A stretch of 64,000 bases of DNA from contig JAGEMR010000098.1 of NCBI GenBank assembly GCA_021030915.1, forward strand, positions 1 to 64,000, given 5' to 3'. This DNA comes from Astrothelium macrocarpum. Its lineage: Eukaryota; Ascomycota; Dothideomycetes; Trypetheliales; Trypetheliaceae. Positions 21,269-32,154 of this stretch are shown here, piece after piece; positions within the stretch are counted from its first letter, which is position 1; every line of letters starts with the position of its first letter. Below the pieces are notes generated by a model. That model was not told where the DNA came from. It saw nothing but the letters and a program-made list of their open reading frames with translations, and did not search any database. Both the position numbers and the translations under genes were made by a program.

Positions 21269-22882
21269 TTAGCCTTGTGCACGTTCTTCGGTACCGAGAA
21301 CTCGACCATCGATGTGAGGCCCATAGAGACCACCATCGAGAATCCACTGCTCATTGTCGTCCATATCATCTTGAACCCTTCTCCAGGTATTCTTCTTCTC
21401 CAAAGCAGATGCTTTACCCTTATCATCGCTATTACTCTTCCAAATGGGCCGGATCAAGTGGCCACTTGCCAAAAGAGGATTTCTGCTGAATGCACCACCA
21501 CCAGCGCTTGTTGCATTGTCCACTTCAATATCATCTTGATCATCTTCCTCATCGCTCGGAGGTTCTGCTGGCTTCTCCGCTGCAGCCATACGCTTCACGA
21601 CCTTGCCCCCAACAAGATCGATGCTTGCCACCATTTTTTTCTTCTCCCACTCCGGTCGATTTGCCCATTCCAGCTCCCGTAGAGCCTTTTGCTGTCTCTT
21701 CAACTGCATCGCCCTCTCCTGCGGGCTCGCCCACATGCTTTGTCCTGCTGTTGGAGTATCAAAATCCGCAGCTTCATCATGAACTTTAGTTCGCCTTGCA
21801 TTCTGTGCTTGAAAACCGAGCAACTTGTCTCGATGCTCCTTTGCAGCCGCAAGTTTTTCATTCTGTTCTGCCAGCTGATCTCTTTGCACAGACGAGAATG
21901 GACGAGGAACAGAAGCAACTTCAGGCCGACGATGTGCCGCATTATTGAGTTCTTGTTTTTCTCTACCACGCTCGTCTTTGAGCGCCCGAACCATGGATTG
22001 GATTTCGGTAGCAGAGAGAAGCGATGTGTTGCAAAAAGTGCAGGGGCCTAGACCTTCTTTGACACAGATAATTTTGCCACAATTCAGACAGTTCGGAGCA
22101 GCTTCGAGCAGTGGATGACGGGTTGCCATGCAATTACAGCGTCGCTTTGCGTTTTCCTCGGCGGACAAAGAGAGGGCAGGGTTTGTCTGAATCTCTAGTG
22201 ACCGGATAGCCGAGTCAAGTTCATTAATTGAGGAAGACTGTCCATGCATTGGTGTTCCACCTGCAAGATTGATTTTTGCCTTTGCCTTTGGAGCAGGTGA
22301 CGAGTTGCGTGACGAGGATTTTGAATCCGAGATAAGTGGGCCTGCTGCTGAGGGGGGTAGTCTTGGAGACGCGCTTGCTGATGAGGCGGTAGACTTTGTC
22401 CTCGGAGCCGCGATCGTACCTGACACATCTTGAAGAGCTAATTTTTTAGAAACATTAAGATCCTTGCTTTGCTTCGGCTTTGCTGTCATGTAGTCTTCTT
22501 CTGCCTTCTTTACGTAACCACCAGTCGTATTGCCGTAGGAGTCAGGCTGCCGAGGGGGAGGTAACTTTTTGAATCCAGAACCTCGCTGTTTATTTTGCTG
22601 CTTTGGCTTGGGTTTTGGAACACCCGAAGGAGTATCATTCTGCTCGCTCGTAGAAGGGAAAGTGTTGCTTTCCGAAGGGGGCTTTTGGCGACGAGAGTTG
22701 AATGATGTAATGAATTCTATGGCTTGCGGAGAATCACCAAGCAGGTTCTTCAAATGATCGGCTGCAGCATTCTTAGGTAGCGTATCTGAGTAGACGACAA
22801 TTTGTTTGAGGGAATCTTCATCTAACGGAAGCAGCCGTGACAGTTGTGGAAGTGCCCAAGATGTCAAAGCCGTCATGGCCAT
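21269..22882 (-). CDS. TRIP4/ASC-1 (Rqt4-type) zinc-finger protein
   Basis: Starts at the ATG at 22882 (aagATGGCC); the frame is open further upstream but without an ATG. 537 residues. The diagnostic part is at about 249-290: CNCMATRHPLLEAAPNCLNC, GKIICVKEGLGPCTFC, the C2HC5 finger of activating signal cointegrator 1 (TRIP4). It is followed by a charged coiled-coil region and a conserved C-terminal part with WANRPEWEKKK. In yeast the equivalent is Rqt4, part of the RQC-trigger complex that splits collided ribosomes; in animals it is in the ASC-1 complex. Cytosolic role in ribosome quality control is inferred from family. Divergent from the cyclophilin gene. Confidence 0.85.
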   Translation of the reverse strand: MAMTALTSWALPQLSRLLPLDEDSLKQIVVYSDTLPKNAAADHLKNLLGDSPQAIEFITSFNSRRQKPPSESNTFPSTSEQNDTPSGVPKPKPKQQNKQRGSGFKKLPPPRQPDSYGNTTGGYVKKAEEDYMTAKPKQSKDLNVSKKLALQDVSGTIAAPRTKSTASSASASPRLPPSAAGPLISDSKSSSRNSSPAPKAKAKINLAGGTPMHGQSSSINELDSAIRSLEIQTNPALSLSAEENAKRRCNCMATRHPLLEAAPNCLNCGKIICVKEGLGPCTFCNTSLLSATEIQSMVRALKDERGREKQELNNAAHRRPEVASVPRPFSSVQRDQLAEQNEKLAAAKEHRDKLLGFQAQNARRTKVHDEAADFDTPTAGQSMWASPQERAMQLKRQQKALRELEWANRPEWEKKKMVASIDLVGGKVVKRMAAAEKPAEPPSDEEDDQDDIEVDNATSAGGGAFSRNPLLASGHLIRPIWKSNSDDKGKASALEKKNTWRRVQDDMDDNEQWILDGGLYGPHIDGRVLGTEERAQG

Positions 22883-23154
22883 CTTTGTAGTACGAAGGCC
22901 CCTGCACGCACTCACTCACGCTTTTTCTCCGTGAAGGGCTTCGGCTTACGTGTGCTTGATGAATCAAGCAATTATCTCGTTGAACAGCCTTGAGAATGTG
23001 AGACGGGCGCTGGTTGGTGGTGTAAAAAGGACCGTACGTACATGGTGAAGGGTCTGGAGTACAAGGGAATTACCACGGCAAAAATTTTGGATTGCCAAAA
23101 CAACGCGCCTTTTCGCGTCAACTGTCAAATTTGCCCCAGGAGAAGCCAGCCACG
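22883..23154. promoter_or_regulatory. Shared divergent promoter, TRIP4-like / cyclophilin
   Basis: Only 272 bases separate the two divergent start codons, so both promoters must lie here. No TATA-like motif stands out. Confidence 0.5.
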
Positions 23155-23766
23155 ATGGCCACAGACATCGCCCTCGAAACAACCATGGTACATATACGAT
23201 GTCCTCGGAATCTCACAAGATGAAGAAGCTGAATTTTGCAGGGCACAATTGTTGTCGAGTTATACAATGATCACGCCCCCAAGGTAGGATTCATTATCTC
23301 AAGACTAGTCTGGCCTATTCCGTTGCCGAATTACTGATTATGACTATAGACCTGTAACAACTTTTCGACTCTAGCGCAAAGAGGCTACTATAATAACACT
23401 ATATTCCATCGTATAATACCAAACTTCATGATCCAAGGTGGCGATCCAACAGGCACTGGACGTGGCGGAAGTTCAATATATGGCGAAAAGTTCGAAGATG
23501 AGATACATTCTTCTCTCAAGCACACAGGCGCTGGAATCTTGAGCATGGCGAATAGCGGACCAAATACCAATGGTAGCCAATTTTTCATCACACTCGCCCC
23601 TACACCTTGGCTGGATGGCAAGCATACTATTTTTGGGAGAGTCAAGAGCGGACTAAGAATTGTACAAAGAATGGGCTTGGTGAATACGGGAGCCGAAGAT
23701 CGTCCAGTCGAAGAGGTCAAAATAGTTCGAAGTAGGATTGTGGAGAAGAATGAAGGCGAAGCATAA
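23155..23766 (+). CDS. Peptidyl-prolyl cis-trans isomerase, PPIL1-type cyclophilin
   Basis: Three exons: 23155-23187, 23242-23283 and 23350-23766, with introns of 54 and 66 nt, both phase 0. The spliced protein is 163 residues, the usual PPIL1 length. It shows the catalytic and cyclosporin-site landmarks FHRIIPNFMIQGGDPTGTGRGG (shown here in part: the Arg of FHR, FMIQ, GGD), MANSGPNTNGSQFFIT and WLDGKHTIFG. Catalyses proline isomerisation; PPIL1 relatives associate with the spliceosome. Single-domain, no targeting sequence, so cytosol or nucleus. Confidence 0.92.
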
Positions 23767-23937
23767 TGGACTGATTTGACGATACGATCCAACTTTGTCA
23801 TTATCAATCACCTCTGACTTGGGTGATTGTCTGAGGATAGCTTTTTCCACATCGACACGTTGGTGAGGATTACACATGATTCATTCGAGCAAAGACTTGT
23901 AATTACCAATGTTGCAAAAGCTAATAGACCTTGACGG

Positions 23938-25257
23938 CTATAGGGGCCCATTTGGGTGAATCAACACCTTCGTATATCCCTCTATTCGCTTGTCAAACTT
24001 TTCGTACGCTACTGGCGCGTCGTCAATTGTTATTTCATGCGATACGACAAAGCTTGGCTTTGCTCTTCCAGCAACGATGAGATCACGCAGATGCCTATTG
24101 TAGGCCTTGACGTTGCATTGACCAGTCCCCAGATGAAGACCCTGTGTAGAGTCAGCCAAGAAATTTTAAGTACGTCAAAGAACATTCGCTGGTACCTTTT
24201 CAAAAAGTTTGCCGAAGGGAATCAAGATGTGTCCTTCGGCAGACTGCTTATCTGGCGCTCCTGGATCAGCGGGGACATACAAGCCCGGAATGCCCAATCC
24301 TCCAGTTGGTCGTGTAACGCGGATAAGTTGCTCCAGAACAATATTTGGCTTCTCTTTGCTTCCAGAGGAATCAACGGCTTGATATCCTACAGCATCGACG
24401 GCCCTATCAACCATGCCACCATTCAACTCAATGATCTGTTCAACGGGATCTGATTTTGTAAAATCGACAGGAATGCACCCAATCTTCTTCGCAGCGTCTA
24501 ATCTCTCCGGAACGCGATCAACGACATAGACTTTGCTAGCTCCCCTGAGGATTCCCGAATAAGCCGCCATCAAACCTACCGGTCCCGCCCCAAATACGGC
24601 GACACTATCACCAGGGCTGAATCTTGCAAGCGTCAAACCGTGCCAGCCCGTGGGAAATATGTCCGCAAGCAAAGCAAAATCCGCTTCATGCTCCGTCCCC
24701 GGGGGTAGCTTCAAGGCATTGAAGTCTGCGAACGGAACCCGTAAATACTGTGCTTGTCCCCCCTTGTATGGCCCCATGGCCACGTATCCGTACGCTCCCC
24801 CCGCAAAGCCTGGGTTGACACCCGTGCAGAAAGCTGTTTTTCCTTCTTCGCAATTTCGGCATCGACCATCAGCAACGTTGAATGGCATGACGACGCGGTC
24901 GCCCTTCTTCAACAGAGTTACTCCCGAGCCCACCTCTTCAACGATGCCCATGTTTTCGTGTCCAAAGATGAGGCCTGCTTCAGCTGCCGTCCGGCCTTGA
25001 TACATGTGCTGGCCACATCAGCTTTCACCTGTCTAATGGGAATACCTACTAACCAGGTCCGATCCACATATTGCTAAAATCCAGATTCTTATTAGCTTTA
25101 TTCAAACTCTTCAAATGCATTTCCGAGCTCTGAGCGTTTCCTCACCCGCTGTGGTTACCCGGACAAGTACGTCATCGGCATGCTCAAGTTTTGGTCTTTC
25201 AACCTCTTTAATAGAGACCTTGAATGGTCCTTCATAATGCAGGGCTTTCATCGACAT
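23938..25257 (-). CDS. Zinc alcohol dehydrogenase, glutathione-independent formaldehyde dehydrogenase-like
   Basis: Four exons: 25257-25146, 25073-25054, 25008-24196 and 24141-23938 (introns of 72, 45 and 54 nt). 382 residues. The reading joins VRVTTA to ICGSDLH (catalytic zinc Cys; the motif is split over the 20-nt exon 2) and MYQGR. GHENMG supplies the His-Glu, CRNCEEGKTAFC the structural zinc loop, and GAGPVGLMAAYSG the NAD motif. GGAYGYV, GGQAQYLRVP and IPGLYVPADPG are close to the Pseudomonas-type formaldehyde dehydrogenase family. The first structural-zinc Cys is replaced by Asp (VADGRCRNC). Likely oxidises or dismutates small aldehydes or alcohols; substrate not proven. Confidence 0.88.
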
Positions 25258-26688
25258 AGTTTAAACGTTTGAGGAAAATTTAATTGCGTCCTTTTTGTAA
25301 ATCCAGACAACTTGCAGGAAATGTGAACAGAAAAAGATTGAAAGATCGCCTAAGTACTCTTCACGTTGGTACCTTAGCATCAACGGCATTTTTCATCATT
25401 GCCGTGAAGTGGGGTCACCCGAATCTTGTTGATCTCTTAGGGTGGAGTTGCGGGGTGACATCGCAGCCATCTTGGACGAACGGACTTCTAGAACTTTGGT
25501 TGCAATGACAAATTAGTCAACGCCTATAGGAGAGAGATGCCGAGCGAGAACTTGGTAGTTTAGTGTTGTCTGCAGCCAGTGACTGACTACTTACCACCAA
25601 ATTTCGGCTTGCGTAGCTATATAACATCATTTCGGCATGATGGTCCATCGATGAACACTTAAGAAGTCTACGTATAGGAGGCATCCCTAAAGTCATTTTA
25701 CTTTGTGCAATGCCTACCTAGGTATTCAGGGTACAAATGCGCCCGAGAACTTGGTATTCTTGATCCAGCTTACTCTGCTTTCGAGCTAAGCAAGTTTGGG
25801 GCTTTTGGCCTAAGCACACTCCAATCTTAGCATACAGAAGCTTAGCCTTGTTGAAAATATCAACCTATTGTAAGTTCAAGGATAGGAGGCGTCTCGAGTT
25901 TCTACTGATCTGGCGCCCTGAGACTCGGTCACACTTAGAGATTTTATAGAGTACGTGTGACGATGATACCTTATCCCTCCACACTGAAGAAGATGAGAGG
26001 AAAAGTAAGTGACATAAGGAAAACTCGTGATTTCATCGTTATCATTTCCTCATAGTCTTCATATCAATGTCAGTCTATCCGCCACTTTTTTTGTTCCATT
26101 TCTTTCAACGAATTGAAGGCCAGTGCGACTTGGCAGGGTCCCCCAGATTCTCGACATCATTCTCTTTCATGATAATCGCTGATTCGATATTCGCTGACGC
26201 ATCTAGCATCGTCCATTTCGTATCATTGAAGACAATGTATTCATCATAGAACACAGTTGGTGCTTGACACGGGCACGGGGATGGATAGGACGTACGCCCT
26301 TCGTGTACTAGACTTGCTGTACTTTTTTTTTATCTGAACTTGAAGTCCCATTTACGTCGCAAGTGCCAAGACAAAGGCAGAAGGAATCCAAAATTAGTGT
26401 ATATTCAATTGTTGTAATCTGATCATGTAAAAGCTAGGTCGAGCTACAGAAGTAGTAGTAGCAAACGTGCCCTATCTCTGTACACTACTCATACTATAAC
26501 AGCAAGCACTTGGAGTTCTCAGGTTCTTGTCGCGTTTTCCCAACTTACAGCTAAGCTCGACGCTTTCAATATACATTTACAGGTAAGGCTATGGCGCTTG
26601 AACTCTGGCAATATTAGTCCAAGCAAGTGCTTCTATTCCCACAAAAAAAAAGTTCCCATGAGCATATCATGAGTGCCCAGGTACTTAG
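25258..26688. other. Intergenic, no gene recognised
   Basis: Promoter side of the dehydrogenase gene and 3' side of the secreted-protein gene. Several short frames without domains (25284-25508, 26067-26249). Moderately AT-rich with homopolymer T runs. Confidence 0.4.
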
Positions 26689-28143
26689 TCAAGACCATAC
26701 AAGAACATTATGATATGGGCTGTTCGAAACCACACTGCTGCTGGATGTATCTCTTACGTTACGCTTCTTGCACGTCCGTAGATAGGGCGCAACACTCGTC
26801 CCACTCACAGCACCACTATCATGACCTAGGGAACGAGGTTGATTGTTGTTTGCAGCGCCATTGGAGGAGTTTGAGAGAGAAGAGGGGTTATTGTTTGCAG
26901 TGCCATTGGGAAAGCCTTGGGGAGAAGAATAACTACCCATATCAAGACAACCACACCTAGTTTTTTTGTTGCAAACCGGATAGATTGTTTTGGTAGACAT
27001 GTCGCAAAACATTTGCTCCTCAGTACTGACAAGGTCCGGGCCGCTGGAGGTAGTGGACCTGCAGAGTTCGGTCGCCCCGTGCTCCATGAAGCTAGTCACG
27101 ACGATTGTACCCCTAAATTCGTTGGTCTGGTTGACGGCCATCTTTTGACCGTCAGATGTCGATAGATCTGGACCATCACGCTTTGTTTTGGGGCTTATAT
27201 TAGGCTTAAACCACCTGGCTGTGGGAGGGTCATCACCGAAAGGATTTGGCGGATTTGTCCACTTCCGAGGTATACCAGTGGTGTGGCCAGGAGCCGCTCC
27301 TGGTTCCCAAAGCTGGCTGGTATTTACGTCAGAACTATCTTCATTGTACGTAAGAGCAGGCTTGAAGACAGGAAGCCAGTCTTTCCCTATGGTAAATTGG
27401 TTATAAAAGCTAAATCTTGGTATGCTACCACACATTGTCCGAGGTTCCTTTAAATATTGTTCGAGAAGACCTGGTATTTCGCCACTAAAGTCGGGAAGGT
27501 GGATACCGATACCCACAGGGTAGGTTGATGCACCACCATGTCGAGAGAAACCGGTGTTCATGTTCCTTATCCAGACGCACTTTGGCTTGTAGTTGCTATT
27601 TGTTCCAACCATTTGTGCGGAATAAAACCAGTTACCTCCACAAGCAGCTCCAACATCACCAACCCAGCCCCGGGACTTTCCAGATATGTCAGTAACAACT
27701 AAATAGGATATACAGATGGGGTTCCATCCACTAGCGGCTACAGCAAGATATGTTGGCACGCCATTATTGCGGTTGTTGTGTCTTAGTTGGATATCCCTAT
27801 AACCTCCTGCTTTGATTGTTGGTGGTTTGTCGGCTCTAACCCATGGAAAAGCAAATCCTGAGCTCCATCCAAGGCCCGTGCCAACTTCGTCCCAAGTGGC
27901 AACACCTGGGACGTGACCGCCTGGATATCTTTCGGGCACAAAGAGACCATTCTCATCAACGCTACCATTCAAGTCAAGACCAATACCCACGCGAACATTG
28001 GACAGCGACTCTCTCCATGATGGAACCTTTGTTTGTGCGAAGTTGATCGTGCCAAAGGTACCAGCTAAGGCGCCCCCCATTATGCTACCAATATACCCAA
28101 GACTGGTACTAAAATATATAAAAATCGTCATTGCTGCAACCAT
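26689..28143 (-). CDS. Secreted protein of unknown function, 484 residues
   Basis: Uninterrupted frame with ATG at 28143. The N-terminus is hydrophobic (MTIFIYFSTSLGYIGSIMGG) and reads as a signal peptide or signal anchor. The body is rich in Trp, Gly, Asn and Pro, with well-spaced Cys (CGGNW, MCGSIP, FCDM, VCNKKTRCGCLDMG), consistent with an extracellular disulfide-bonded fold. The last 80 residues are low complexity with an imperfect repeat of the SNGAANNN type (NGTANNNP, NGAANNNQ). Several N-glycosylation sequons. I do not recognise the family. It stands alone between two long gene-poor intervals. Confidence 0.7.
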   Translation of the reverse strand: MVAAMTIFIYFSTSLGYIGSIMGGALAGTFGTINFAQTKVPSWRESLSNVRVGIGLDLNGSVDENGLFVPERYPGGHVPGVATWDEVGTGLGWSSGFAFPWVRADKPPTIKAGGYRDIQLRHNNRNNGVPTYLAVAASGWNPICISYLVVTDISGKSRGWVGDVGAACGGNWFYSAQMVGTNSNYKPKCVWIRNMNTGFSRHGGASTYPVGIGIHLPDFSGEIPGLLEQYLKEPRTMCGSIPRFSFYNQFTIGKDWLPVFKPALTYNEDSSDVNTSQLWEPGAAPGHTTGIPRKWTNPPNPFGDDPPTARWFKPNISPKTKRDGPDLSTSDGQKMAVNQTNEFRGTIVVTSFMEHGATELCRSTTSSGPDLVSTEEQMFCDMSTKTIYPVCNKKTRCGCLDMGSYSSPQGFPNGTANNNPSSLSNSSNGAANNNQPRSLGHDSGAVSGTSVAPYLRTCKKRNVRDTSSSSVVSNSPYHNVLVWS

Positions 28144-31039
28144 TTTGGCTGAACTTGAATGGATGTTGATTAAAAGGATTCAAATGAATGTACGGGTCCC
28201 TGTTGAGTTCTTGAGGTCTTGTTGAATGTTCAGATCCCCGTTATTTGAATAGCAGTGCTGTGATTTTACGAAGATAACTCTGCTTTTTGGTAGTAGAACC
28301 AATGTGGAGACATGCAAGAATCAGTTTTTAAAAATATAAATAAGTGTTTCGCCTGCCAGCAGGAAATCAACAGGTCATGAAGAGAAAAAGGAGGGTTGTG
28401 GAAAAGGATACAGAAAATGCCGAGTTGAGCCTCTAATATAGTAAATTCGACTTCCCTTTGCGCGAGCCGTTATTGCGGCTGCAATGGAGGATGAGGAAGG
28501 GCCCTCGCTAGTGGCCCGATTTAGAGTAGCTACCACCTTTATCTTTTGCGGTAAGCTGGCGAATGCGTTCGGAGAGGCCAGAAAAAGATTATCTTATCTT
28601 TCCAGGGTAGGTGCGGCTGTAATAGAATAGTATCCAACCAATGTCGCATCGATGCAGACACTGGATTAGGACAAATCCATGCTAGAATTGAAATAGACAA
28701 GTAGGCTGAAGCCTCAAAATCTTGACAGAGGTGACGTGGTGCTCGGCCGAATTCGGAGTCTGAGGCGGTGCACAGCAATAGATGGGACAGCCGCATCATC
28801 TTATCTCTTATCCGGCCGGGTCATATTAGCCGATGCAAATGACGAATTGTGGTCCTGTCATCGACGACTGATTTCTTCATTATTCTAGATCTGGTATCAT
28901 GATCAGTACTATCCTTCTATCCAGTCTTGTTCAGCCTCATTGGCGATCGACATACCCTGAACACTTCAATACCTGTGTGCATTTTTTTCAATAAAGTCTA
29001 AATCTGTCTCCTACCAATTCTCTTATAGACACTACCTAAAACGTCACAATGACAGCATCATTTGTTTCTACCCAGATCTTCTGAGGGACCTGTTGAGAGG
29101 CAATGTCACGAAGGCACAGCGAAGAATGATGCTCCTGCGACAAATCGTCGGCTCCGCTCTTCCCCTGTTTAATTGAAGACTCACTGCGTATCTCGGCGAA
29201 TGAGTGACTTAAAATATTCCAATTCTAAAGCACTATGTTTTGTACTTGAAGAGTTGCTCTCTTGTATGCCAATGCCAATAGAGACGATTCTGGGGTTTAG
29301 ATCCGTATTCTTGGCTACCTATATGTCTCTCATTCAAAGTGGTAGGTCATACTATGATCCATGCATTCTCCGATTGCCAGTGTCAATTACATGGAAAAGA
29401 ACCGTGAGCTAATAAATAAAGTAATGCGTAGAATGGCTTAATTTCTTAATCCTCATGGGTTTCTATTTTCAGTCGTTCGATCCTGCACCCACATCGGCCC
29501 CGTGGACCGTGAAAGATGCTTAGTAAAAGGTCAGCACTGTGTTTCAGGAACAAAGCGACACAAGGATCGTGCTCGAAAATTTTAGGGTACTGTAATACAG
29601 CTGTTCAAAGTAGTAGCTGCAAGAGCCTCTTCGTCTCCAGCTCGGTAAAGCGCTTCCTTAGATGTGGGTGGGTTGGGATTTTCGAGGATTGGGACAGATG
29701 TCCGAGTTCTTGGTTCACCGGACATAGATCATATCTTCAACGCAGCGGTAAGCATTAACTCCTTGGCTTCCTGCCCTAATGTATTTGGAAGGGAAAATAT
29801 CGACTTGTGATTACTTATGGCAACCGTCAAAGCAATGAGTGGCAAATGGCACGTTGGCTTGCACTGCCATAAGGAGACGTATCGGATGAAATGGACATAC
29901 AATTGAGAAAGCACAGAAGAAAAGTTGGTTTGGATAAGATGAGAGGAACACCAATGGAACTTGCGTGGGCATTCTTGGGACTGAGACGCTGTCCGCGAAT
30001 GATTTAGCAGAAACCGAATTAGCCAAGAATGGCTTCATGAGACCCATGAATGCCGTTAGCTCACACTGCTAAGATGATAAGTTTGCTAACCTAGCTAGAA
30101 GGCGAACCAAACAATGGCTTGGACAGCAAATGCTAGAGAGTTGATACAAGTTGATGCCCGGATGATTGAACTCGACCATATCCTAGTGTGCGATACTACG
30201 GACTAAAGCCATATTAGGACACATTTGCGCAAGCTCGCCTCTAATAAATCCATCCGACCTAGTTTGGGCCATTCGCCTTGGAAGACCCACAAGTCAGTTG
30301 ACTAGAAATTGCAATATACATGCCTTCTCTTCGGCTTTGAGGGCGGGATCACGTCATGATCGAAGTCCAAGTGACGTCCCGCTCCCGCTCACGATCGACA
30401 CCATTGGAGTCGCAAGACAAAGGATTGATGTTAAGCCCGAAGTGACTTCTCGGAATTTGTGTTATTCGGATGTTCTCGTACTTTCAACCCGGTCCCTTCG
30501 ACCGATGATCTCAACAGCCGGGGTTGGAGACTGCTGTGCAACAATGAAAACGGCGTAGTGCATCCTTAGCCATTCGGCACAGTCATCAATCTCGATAACA
30601 AATGAGCACATACTTTCGTCCGCGCGGAGAACTATGACTCCGCTGCCATCGTTGAAACTCGGAAGGCTCTATTCGATGGCAAGCTTCATGGTACACGTCG
30701 TCGGACAATGATTTTACAATAACTATTGACAAAATCCGCTCCGAGGATATATACACAGCATCACAACTGAAGTTGAACAATTAGCAAAATAAAATTACAC
30801 TTCCCAGGCCAAAGAAGAAACAATTTGATGGCTGACATGAGAAATCAAATTTACTCAAGAGTGAATTACTGGCAGAATTACAAAATAGTCTAGAAAAAAG
30901 AGAAGAGCTTTGATCTCTTCAGACTTACGCGTCACCTGTGTAGACTTACGATAGTCGGATACGAGGGGGGGAATTCAAAGAGACTCCCAGAGATCTCCTC
31001 CTGGAACAAGAGGCTGTATCTCTTATTTTCTGTCTGTCG
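28144..31039. other. Gene-poor interval, about 2.9 kb
   Basis: No gene recognised on either strand; all frames are short (28539-28799 minus, 29173-29412 plus, 30298-30558 plus) and lack domains or ATG-plus-signal features. The 5' 300 bases should hold the promoter of the secreted-protein gene. Confidence 0.45.
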
Positions 31040-31682
31040 TCAAGCCTCGGAACTAATCTTGCAGGACTTCCATCCAGATGGAGACAAAACTTGAAACATT
31101 ACTGGTTGGAAGCCATAATTGATAGGTATGTACGAGCCCGGCTTTTCTGCACATTCGTCATTCTCGTGGAGCCCGTCGTTAGTGATAATAAGATCAGGCT
31201 TCGTCTTCAGCCTCGTGTTGGATAGAGCCGTAGGGCCAAATCTACCGTGGACAGCCGGAATCAAAGCAGCGTCCTTAGTGGTCGCGAATACAACGTCTAT
31301 GAAATGATGTTAGCAATCCGGTCTTCTCGCAATGACTTTGTTTAGCAGCAGTAGACTGGCACTTAAAAGAAGCGCTTATTACCTGCGTGTCCTCCACCGC
31401 TTGCCCAGGGAACACCAATGGCACCTGCCCTCTACAACCTCTTTCACAACATGCACACTCAATTCCATCGGCTCTGCCACAGTACTGTTGTATGCCATCC
31501 TCGAGTTACTCTTACCCAGCCTTCATCATCTTTGTCACCTCCTGAACTGCATCCCCGTAATCATAGTTTAGCACGTGCTCCGCATCCATTCTTGCGCAAA
31601 CCCGAGATTCTGCAAACATAATGTCGCCGTCATCAGGATGCTCGACGCGATCGCTGGCTGCGTTGGCATACACTAAACGTTG
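31040..31682 (-). CDS. Probable multi-exon gene, unknown product, 5' end unresolved
   Basis: Hand-built. Three exons join in one frame: 31682 (or further upstream) to 31516, 31429-31383 and 31296-31040, with introns of 86 nt (gtaaga...gtagag) and 86 nt (gtaata...ctaac...catag). The joined protein reads through QRLVYANAASDRVEH, GDIMFAESRVCARMDAE, YDYGDAVQEVTKMMKAG, then GAIGVPWASGGGHADVV, FATTKDAALIPAVHG, and ends PSGWKSCKISSEA. Frame, phase and splice motifs all agree, and composition is that of a folded protein. No family recognised. The start exon should lie between 31683 and about 32010; I could not choose it. Confidence 0.5.
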
Positions 31683-32154
31683 CTATGCATTACTATTACC
31701 AAGATTACATGTCATACAAACGCCAATGAACGGAGAAGGTAGCTGTGACATAGAGCTGAGCCCGATGGTAGTAGCGGAAATGGGAAGCAGCGAGATGGCA
31801 GTGGTATGGTAAGAAAGGGAAGTGGGGAGAGAAATCGATGCGACGGCGGAGACAACATGACAGAGCTGGAAGCTGCCGTTGGCTGGATCACCAGTTGCAA
31901 ATCGCAAGGTTGAGAACGTAACCGGGAGGCAAATAGTTAGTTGTCTGATGGAGACAGAATGGGCGTGGAGCAGTACTCGAACCGCTGTGGGAGGAGTGTT
32001 GAAGGACATGAAGTGGCGAACGAGACAAGAGAAAATGGGGCGGATGCGCTAACCCGATTTAGTCTTACGACTCTCATAGGTAAGTTTCTGGAATTACCTG
32101 GGGGTACATAAGGTAGGCTTAAGAGACTTGACGTATACTGTAATCATTAACACA
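31683..32154. other. Interval with missing 5' exon(s) and the Rrp43 promoter
   Basis: Minus-strand frames at 31683-32009 and 31712-31900 may include the start of the 31040 gene. The plus-strand promoter of Rrp43 must also lie here. Confidence 0.4.
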
